Assembly (NCBI GenBank): GCA_907163375.1
Contig: CAJQUW010006352.1
Span: forward strand, 90,572-154,571
Direction: 5' to 3'
Length of the DNA stretch: 64,000 nt
Origin: Prostheceraeus crozeri
Lineage: Eukaryota; Platyhelminthes; Polycladida; Euryleptidae
The translations under genes were made by a program, and so were the position numbers. Shown in pieces: positions 56,348 to 64,000 of this stretch. Within the stretch, counting starts at the first letter, position 1. Every line of letters begins with the position of its first letter. The notes beneath the pieces were generated by a model. That model did not search any database and was not told the origin of the DNA. It saw only the letters and a program-made list of their open reading frames with translations.

Positions 56348-59300
56348 TTATGTCAATACATCTCCTGAATGTGGTAGCGTGAGTTTTATTCTTTTGGGTG
56401 GAGGTATGTTTGTGTCAGGATGTCCATGTGGAAGAGATGTGTTATGTCCTATCCAACACCTCTTATCTTCCCATGCTGAAAGTGCTCGTTTCTTGAACGT
56501 GTGCGTTTTCACAGTATGAACTTGAGATTTTAAGATTGTCATATTGACAAACGTTATAGTTTTATTTTTATAGGCCTTCTTATAGGACCGATGTTTCATT
56601 TTGTGAACAATGGATTTTGATATACCTTTAGCACGCTTAATACTATCTGCACATTCTTTTAATTTCATGGAATACATTTTAGGGCGGAGGAGAATCATTT
56701 CATCTATTTCCTTTCCTGCTGTTTCATCCTTAAAACAACCAAGTTTGGCTTTATTCTGTATGGAATAGACTGGATGAGTGGGATTGTAGTTAGATGTGTC
56801 GAAATATTTTTCTAATGACTTAGCTACTTCATTAAAATTTAAATCTTTTTGATTGGTAATACCTAAGAAGAAACTATCTGTATCATCACCCAACAAACGA
56901 ACCTCTTTTACGAGAGGGCATGGTTTTAATATTTTCTAGAAGAGTTGATACATTTCAAGCTTGGAATAATCTAAAACGGCTTGCCCAATATAGATGGGTT
57001 TGCACAACTCAACTTCAGATTTTATCATTTTAACACCTACAAGGTCCTCATCGATAATGTCTCTATCAATGAAAAGAGGTGATGAGGTCAATTTGTGATA
57101 TTTTTGTTCATCAACGACTAGTTTGTAGTTCATGCGTTTTCTAACAACCTCCATCGTCTTACCAAATAGACTATTATTCTTATACTTATAAAAATCTTTT
57201 TCAAAATTATTTTGGGCGAGTGCACATTTCTGGCTGTTACTATCAATATTTGGTTTGAGGAAGGCTTTCTGTCTAAATTTGATGATGCGGTGAACTGACT
57301 TTAGAAGCATGCCCATTTCTAAATAGAATTTTAGTATGCAGAAGTGTACGAGATAATTTTTCTTATCATATTGGGTGAGCAAAAGTTTGCGGCATGGTTT
57401 GTACCTTGGCTGTCCACACTCTGTTAAGTTATTATGAAATTGTGACATGAATGGTGAAAACATATCTTCAGTCACTTCACCAGATTCAGGTGCGAGTGGG
57501 AAATCAGCAGTTTTATTTTTAATACTATTTGGATAAATCAAATCCACTTCAAAATAATATCCCCAATCACCTTCATCTGGAATCTTCAGAATGTTTGAAG
57601 GGTTGGAGTAATACGCAAGCTCATCTTGATTTAACCAACTAAACTCGGAATGAGGTAGTGGTTTAGACAGTGAACTGCCATATAAATTATTTTGGTCATA
57701 GTATTTTAGGTGGATATGATCATTACCTACTGTTTTAGATTTTATGTGATGTTTATTCACAAATGTGAGACCACCGCGTATTCCGCGCTCAAATATGTTA
57801 TACATCTCCGGGTCTTGTAAGAGATGGATGGTCTCACCAGTCATTTTAAAGGCTGATTTAAAGGACATGGCTGGTAGACTGACAAAGTGGACAGGATCTA
57901 ATTTGTCCACTTCTAATGCCACTCGTCGAAATTCCTGAAAAGACATCAGCCAGCAAAATGACATCTAATTCTAAGTAAGCGATCATATAATCGCCAAACG
58001 TTTTACATTCAAATTTTAACCATGCCTCTTGAGCATGTTCATAGTCCTCTACTGGACAATCTTGACCCGTCAAATCGTTTTGGAATTTGTCAATGGAAGG
58101 AAGGGTTGTTTCATTTAGTTTAGACATTGAGCTAAAATACGCATAGGGAAAGACTCCTTTGCGAGTGATTATTTCATCCGTTAAGTTTGGATAGTGTTTC
58201 TTCAAAGTTTGACTATGGGGAAGAAACTTGAGATTACGAACGAGAGAAGCTAGTGACGCTGACATGAATTGGAATGAATCTAAAAATTTTATTTCGAAGA
58301 AGACTGTCTTATTTTCTTTAGTTTTATCTACTGCTACTTTTGCTGTCATTGCCATGAATTTTTCCCTCGTTTGCGCTATTACATTAAACTGCCACGATTT
58401 CATCTGGCTCAACCCTCCTTTTATGAGCATATGACTGTCATAGCCCTTAAAGTTATGAAAAATGACGGGTAGTACACGACGTCTCAACCTAAGTGAAAAG
58501 TTACATTTGGAGCAGAGTGCGTTTCTAAATTTACCAGTGATGTGATCATGATCACGCACTTTCTTAATTTTATCGTCATCAAACGTTTTATGACATTTAG
58601 GGCACGATGTGCAACTTTCAAATTTCTGTTTGTCTTCATCTGACATATGTAGTGACTTACGCTGCAATTGGGAATCATATGATTGTTGAAATTTAGCAGC
58701 TTTATCGAGAAATTCTAGAAATTTTGAAATACAATCTTCACCTTGCTAAGTATGCATTTTGTTTTGCCTATTTCTAAAGTGGTCATGCCATACTTCATAG
58801 CAGGATATGGCTGCTGGCTTATGGATGATATCATCAATGTAGCATTCTATGTCTGCGCAAATGACACGCAGGGGACTTAATTCGTCACCATTATCCCTAT
58901 GTGAAAATATTTTATCTTTGGGCATGCGTTCCATTTGTAATTTACCTCGCTTGCACCATTCATAGTGAGTTTCAAATTTATCTTTACTCCAAAAGGAGCG
59001 GATGCAGCGGTCGCATACAAAATGTTCACCTCTTTTAGAGTGCCCCAAGTGAGTGTACAAGCGAGAGATTTTGGGAATACCACAGTAGTGCCATTCCTCG
59101 CTATCATCTTGTTTTACTAATAAGAGGTTGACTACACGTTCATAACAAGTTGAACGTGAATTATAGCGGGCACCCTTCAAACCCTTCTCCCACACGTGAA
59201 CGACAATTTTAATCTTATTATGCTTTTCGAACGTTTCTACATCTTTGATTTTCATGTTGTCACTATCACAACCTTCAAAGTCTAGTTCATCCTCCCACTG

Positions 59301-60322
59301 TCTATAGCTATAGGTATGATTTCGATTCGCGTTGATATCATTATAGTGAAGGATGGATAGGACTGCATATTTGAAACACTGTGATTTACAATCGACATTG
59401 ATGACAGCTTTCTTATTATACAACGTTTTTGGTAGTTTAAATGTGCCTCGAGCTGCATGACTTTCTAATAGGGAATTTTGAATATGGCTGAGTCCACACC
59501 ATCAAAAATGAGAGCGCTGTCGCGTTGATTGAATTTATCTACATTTGATTTTAAACATTGAATGTGAAAATTTAGCCAAGACTCGCAGTCTACAACTTCG
59601 GTTGCGGAGGAGGAAGGAACATGAAACTGTATTCTCTCCGTCACTTGACCCGTTTGAAAATCTATCTTAATATATTTTAGTTTAAGGTAGATGAGCGCCT
59701 TCATTCTAAAATTGTCTAAATTGTTGAAGAGCGCTTCGATAATGTTAGAATTTTGAAGGAGCCACTCAGGAAAATCTACTATTTGAGTATTGGACTCCAT
59801 GCAGTAGTCGCGTACTAAATTATTATGTGAAACATTAATGAGGGAGATGGTAGAGGTACCGTTGGTGTAGTGATCATTTGCATGCGTGTGTTGAAGTCTG
59901 TGCGAAGATCGCTGAAAGTGACTATCAAAAGAAAGAGGGCACAAATCGCAAGGAAAGGAGATGTCATCGTCAGAATCAACTTCACCTCCGGAGATTGATG
60001 CCGCTTTGCGTTGACACACACGTTGTTTGATGTGTCGAAGGAGACTGTGCTTCCTTGTAAACATATGTCCGCAGTCGGCACATTCCCACTCGTTGCCTTG
60101 TCGCGAGAGTCCTGAGCTGGAACTCACATCACCTGAAAGAGAAATCATTCTATCATCTCTGTTCAAGTCTCAGTGTATTGTTACAACCTACCTTGACTCA
60201 ACGACTCTAAACTTTCCTCGAGAAAGGAGGGCGTTGGTGATGAAGTTGATGCCTGAAATTGAGGAAGATGCTATTAGCCACACGTTTGAGGGAGATGAGT
60301 GAAGAAATTTTCAACTTACCAT
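56348..60322 (-). pseudogene. Protein-primed family-B DNA polymerase fossil, Polinton/adintovirus type (right arm)
   Basis: Inverted copy of 48391-52365 with the same order of fingers, exonuclease and polymerase motifs, the same two leader introns and the same pattern of decay (about four breaks). Nearly identical to the left copy, differing at a few bases. Confidence 0.88.
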
Positions 60323-60614
60323 TTCAACGAAATCAAGTTTAAGGTTGATACTTCAACAAAATAGAGACTTCACTCAAATAATACGTCTCAAATTTGGAAT
60401 TCACGAGAGAGCAGTTCACTTGTACGCCTCAAATAATAACAGAATTCGCTGGAGAACACTTCACTTATACGTCTCAAAGACAGAGTGAAATGACACGACT
60501 GTCACTTTGCATATATACTTTCATATTCATCATTCATTGGCTGTTCATTCTGATTGGTTGCTTGTTTATACTTAAGAATTAGAAAACATTTCAAAGTCAT
60601 TATTCACAGTCAAC
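60323..60614. promoter_or_regulatory. Bidirectional promoter of the PolB element (right arm)
   Basis: Mirror of 48099-48390, with the same TATA, CCAAT and leader-repeat layout. Confidence 0.6.
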
Positions 60615-61070
60615 ATGACAAGCCCTCCAAAAACATCGAACACAAAATTGAAGTTCTCTTCTCCATGCTCATCGCCAAAGGCGCTCGTTGCACCAAACGC
60701 TCCAACGAAGGGGAAGGTGGAGAAATTATAACGACTCGACAACATTAGAAAGTTGTCATTACCAGCGGATGACGAAGAGGAGAGTGTATGTGAGAAGGAG
60801 TGTCCCGACCTAACAGGCATACGATGGAAGTATCTGCAGTACGATACTGATGATGTGATGGAGATCACCAGCACCAAATTCCTCCATCAATTATGGGAAT
60901 GGTACACCCCTAACTCCCAGCCACGAACTATGGCGGAGTGGGAGTACATCGACAAAGTGAGGCTCGCGGTAGAAGAACGATTGAAGCAAGTGAACTGTTT
61001 TTGTGATCTGTGTGAAGGCAGACTCTGGGACGATATTGACGATGAAGACCTTTTGAAATACATGCCATAA
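60615..61070 (+). pseudogene. Unknown 151-aa protein gene of the PolB element, right-arm copy, broken
   Basis: Inverted copy of 47643-48098, close in sequence; it appears broken, with about one break. The C-terminal CFCDLC motif and the TAATAAA overlap of stop codon and poly(A) signal are retained. Confidence 0.6.
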
Positions 61071-61152
61071 TAAATTTTTATTTCGTATTATCTTTGCTTT
61101 CATACTGACTTACTTGAATGGGGCTTCAGTGGATGATTTAACCATGTATACT

Positions 61153-61715
61153 TTTTCATTTGGAATTAGTAGCACGCTTAGTTTAACTTGTAAATCTTAT
61201 AACATTTCATATGGGTGATGATGGTAGATGAAATAGTGTTAAATAAAATTCAGATAGCTTACATGATTCTGGGATAGCAATCGACTGCGATCCATGTGTA
61301 AAGAGCTTGTTAGACTACGGAAGAGAGAAGTGTGTTATGTTGCGTGCGGCGCGTGAGTGTCCTCCCATTTCATTCCATTCATCAATTCATCTCATTGATA
61401 GAGACAGGTAGAACTCATGGTTCTCATAACGTATGCAATGGATAGTTTATAAGGCAACCTTCGACAGCTGGCTAAATGTCGCCCTGGCGCGAATGCATAC
61501 TACGTTGAGACAGAGGCAATCACTTGCAAACATGACGCAGAGAGGTTTAACAAGATTGACCATTGCCGAATGTCCCTTGCGGTATACATAGCTACGGGTT
61601 TCACCGCCGCCCTTTACAGGAACGCCCGTCGAAAGGAAGTATTACACCGAACTTCATTTGCAACGTTCAAGTTGACTGATAGCAGATTCAACTTAATGAT
61701 AGTATTCGCCAGACA
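61153..61715. other. Spacer, 40-bp motif copy and diverged 372-type unit (right arm)
   Basis: 61153-61196 is the mirror copy of the 40-bp shared motif. About 61423-61713 mirrors the diverged 372-type unit. No gene is called. Confidence 0.6.
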
Positions 61716-62087
61716 TGAAAACCTGTAGAGTTGGTAAGAGGTTGACAGACTTTGAGCAGCTTGATAGCAAGCCGTAGAGAGCTTGATTCACCAGCGTTTT
61801 GCAATGGAGATGTTTAGAGGCCACCCATGACAAGATAGCTAAGACTCAACCGATTGGCGTTCAAAGTGCTACGTTGAGAACTGTGTCAAATGCCCAACAT
61901 GAGACATGAGTTGTCCCAGCGGTTTCGGTCTAAAATATGACACACTCCCTTGCCACACTTATCACTACGGCATCGTCCGCCGTCCCGAAGGAACACCCTG
62001 TCAGTGGAATATTACAGCAAAACTCTCCGTGTCTTGCTCGCTTTCAGTGAAAAGCCGCTTATACCATGAGAAGACTGGCTCAGACAT
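61716..62087. repeat. Single 372-bp unit (right arm)
   Basis: Counterpart of the three left-arm units. The cysteine-containing 80-89-codon frame is on the plus strand here (61906-62175). Confidence 0.88.
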
Positions 62088-62487
62088 CATTAAAAATGCT
62101 TTCATTGACTTCAGCAGGGTCGAAAACCCCAGAAAACCTCCAAAACTAGTGAATTTAGATTTTTCAACTTTTTAGCACTACTTATGAAATTTTATAAGTA
62201 GTTTATCACTGAGGGCAGGTCAACAGCGACCGAACCTTTTTTGAATCAAGTCAAACGGACTTGTAGAAGCAAAGTTACAAGCCTTTAAAGTTTTGGAGTC
62301 TTTTATGGGCTGGAGACGAAGGCCATCTCCTGGCTAACCTCTAAGTCTGACGCCTTAGCTGATATCAGCAATGAAATTTTCTAAGTCGGTTTCTTACAGA
62401 AACCCGAAATTTGGAATGTCCGAAGCTATCATCGGAGCTCAGAGAGACGACCTACCTCTGACAATCGCTCTCGTCTTAATGACAAGT
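62088..62487. other. Conserved arm segment without a gene (right)
   Basis: Mirror of 45481-45880; no coding motif. Confidence 0.45.
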
Positions 62488-62538
62488 CTCTCTCGGTTCC
62501 CAGCTTATATAGTGTGTGGCGATCAGCTGATGACGTAA
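62488..62538 (-). promoter_or_regulatory. CRE plus TATA promoter-like site, inward-facing (right arm)
   Basis: Minus strand has the same CRE-like TTACGTCATCAG and CACTATATAAGC as the left arm. Confidence 0.5.
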
Positions 62539-62589
62539 TATCCATCATCCAAACACTTGAAACGCTTCTATCGCCGATTCTAGAGGTCC

Positions 62590-64000
62590 GATTGAGCTGG
62601 AAATACATCATTTCCATGTAGAATTTGACGCTGAATCCGAATCTGGCCTCCGTTTTCCCATCCGATGCTTCGTTTTGGTGCTACAGCCCAAAACGACCAA
62701 AATTCTAACTCTGTCGTTTTTTCGAAAAATGTTGAAAATTTTTTCTCTCCGATTGACTTGAAACTCACCACACAGATGCAGAATTTCATGCTGATTCCAA
62801 ATCTGAAATCCGTTTTCCCATCCGATGCTTCGTTTTGACGCTAGAGACCAAAACGTCCAATATTCTAACTCTGTCGTTTTTCACCAATGTCCCAAAATCT
62901 TAAATGGCGTCTCACATCTAAACGAAGACAGATATGAACAAGCCGTTTCTTTCACTGAATTTGTCTTACTCTTAGCTTTCAAACGAGCTATGGCACGACA
63001 AAATCCGTCCACTGGAAGCCAAAATCGAAGGTAGCTCTCCCGAGGGGGGGGGGACGTCAGCGAAACTTTTTCTCTCCGATTGCGTTCAAATTCACCATAC
63101 CGATGCAGAATTTCACGCTGAATCCGAATCTAGCCTCCGTTTTCTCATCCGATGTTTCGTTTTGGTGCTATAGCCCAAAACGACCAAAATTCTAACTCTG
63201 TCGTTTTTTCGAAAAATGTTGAAAATTTTTTCTCTCCGATTGACTTGAAACTCACCACACAGTTGCAGAATTTCATGCTGATTCCAAATCTGAAATCCGT
63301 TTTCCCATCCGATGCTTCGTTTTGACGCTAGAGACCAAAACGTCCAATATTCTAACTCGGTCGTTTTTCGACAATCTCCCAAAATCTTAAATGGCGTCTC
63401 ACATCTAAACGAAGACAGATATGAACAAGCCGTTTCTTTCACTGAATTTGTCTCACTCTTAGCTTTCAAACGAGCTATAGCACGACAAAATCCGTCCACT
63501 GGAAGCCAAGATCGAAGCGAGCTCTCCCGAGGGGGGGGGGACGTCAGCGAAACTTTTTCTCTCCGATTGACTTGAAACTCACCATGTTGATAGAGAATTT
63601 CATGCTGATTCCAAACCTGAAATCCGTTTTCCCATCCGATGTTTCGTTTTGACGCTAGATCCCAAAACGTCCAATATTCTAACTCTGTCGTTTTTCGACA
63701 ATCTCCCAAAATCTTAAATGGCGTCTCACATCTAAACGAAGACAGATATGAACAAGCCGTTTCTTTCACTGAATTTGTCTCACTCTTAGCTTTCAAACGA
63801 GCTATGGCACGACAAAATCCGTCCACTGGAAGCAAAGTTGGAAGGTAGCTCTCCCGAGGGGGGGGACGTCAGCGAAACTTTTTCTCTCCGATTGACTTGA
63901 AACTCACCACACAGATGCAGAATTTCATGCTGATTCCAAATCTGAAATCCGTTTTCCCATCCGATGCTTCGTTTTGGCTCTACAGCCCAAAACGTCCAAA
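62590..64000 (-). repeat. Outer tandem array of the right arm, continues past the window
   Basis: Inverted counterpart of 44122-45275, with GGGGGGGGACGTCAGC at about 63043, 63531 and 63862. Spacing alternates between about 490 and 325 bp, so unit order differs from the left arm. A 240-codon open frame on the minus strand (63113-63835) is a by-product of repeat length and not called as a gene. Confidence 0.9.

Larger units (their letters stand above)
44122..64000. repeat. Giant palindrome with about 10-kb arms, axis near 54.36 kb
   Basis: Every feature from 47.5 to 54.3 kb recurs inverted so that paired coordinates sum to 108713; for instance 50749-51777 pairs with 56936-57964, and 47610-47822 with 60891-61103. 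Further out the sum changes to about 107968, because the left arm has two extra 372-bp repeats. The outer tandem arrays also correspond, but unit counts differ. The right arm continues beyond the window. The arms are nearly identical but carry real differences. Confidence 0.95.

Noticed and set aside
63113-63835. 240-codon open frame in the right outer array (and similar 69-116-codon frames at 44.3-45.3 kb)
   Set aside because: It follows the tandem unit, appears on both strands, and has no domain; open by virtue of repeat length.
44122-64000. Palindrome as a pure assembly artefact
   Set aside because: Not excluded, but arm-specific repeat numbers and base differences make a simple fold-back less likely; kept as an open alternative in the findings.

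Overview
The window reads as repeat-rich invertebrate nuclear DNA. It is AT-rich, shows spliceosomal-type GT-AG introns and AATAAA signals, and is dominated by metazoan transposable elements. Recurrent TACATGTA and TAGGCCTATA motifs and the element mix suggest a marine invertebrate, possibly an echinoderm or hemichordate and less likely a mollusc; this is an impression, not a proof. Only one good host-gene candidate is visible, an intronless GNAT/GLYAT-like acyltransferase at about 37.2-38.1 kb.

Layout. 0-6.3 kb: a BEL/Pao LTR element on the minus strand that looks whole, except that its 3' LTR is cut by the window edge. 6.95-7.9 kb: two small unknown genes diverging from a shared TATA/CCAAT promoter. 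8.3-9.55 kb: a decayed Tc1/mariner-type transposon. 12.05-15.43 kb: a hAT (Buster/ZBED-like) transposon with clear terminal inverted repeats, a 557-bp near-perfect hairpin upstream of its transposase, and a broken transposase; it sits inside an older inverted repeat. 18.3-18.6 kb: a LINE reverse transcriptase fragment. 18.9-28.0 kb: a head-to-tail array of two nearly identical 4.37-kb Penelope-like elements with GIY-YIG at the N terminus (the permuted Naiad type), in the order A-B-A-B-A with a 388-bp terminal repeat A. 28-37 kb: mostly featureless, with a tRNA-like SINE head and minor repeats. 39.0-39.5 kb: a Tc1 fragment. 39.9-42.2 kb: a decayed Penelope-like element of the ordinary type, with GIY-YIG at the C terminus. 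42.3-42.9 kb: a fold-back element.

44.1-64.0 kb: a giant palindrome with arms of about 10 kb, axis near 54.36 kb, running off the right edge. Each arm carries, from outside in: a tandem array with TGACGTC plus C-tracts; a CRE/TATA promoter-like site; 372-bp repeats (three on the left, one on the right); a 151-codon unknown gene; a bidirectional promoter; a broken protein-primed family-B DNA polymerase gene of Polinton/adintovirus type with N-terminal C2H2 fingers and two short leader introns; a degenerate second copy of the finger exon on the other strand; a 78-codon ORF; and about 1.4 kb of short AATAAAG-bearing repeats. The polymerase fossil shows the same decay in both arms, so the inverted duplication appears younger than the decay. 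No capsid, packaging ATPase, protease or integrase gene is visible here.

The genes do not form a pathway. The window is a nest of elements. Its main biological interest is the palindromic PolB element, the permuted Penelope-like array beside a normally ordered relative, and the similar divergent promoter layout at 7.4 and 48.2 kb.
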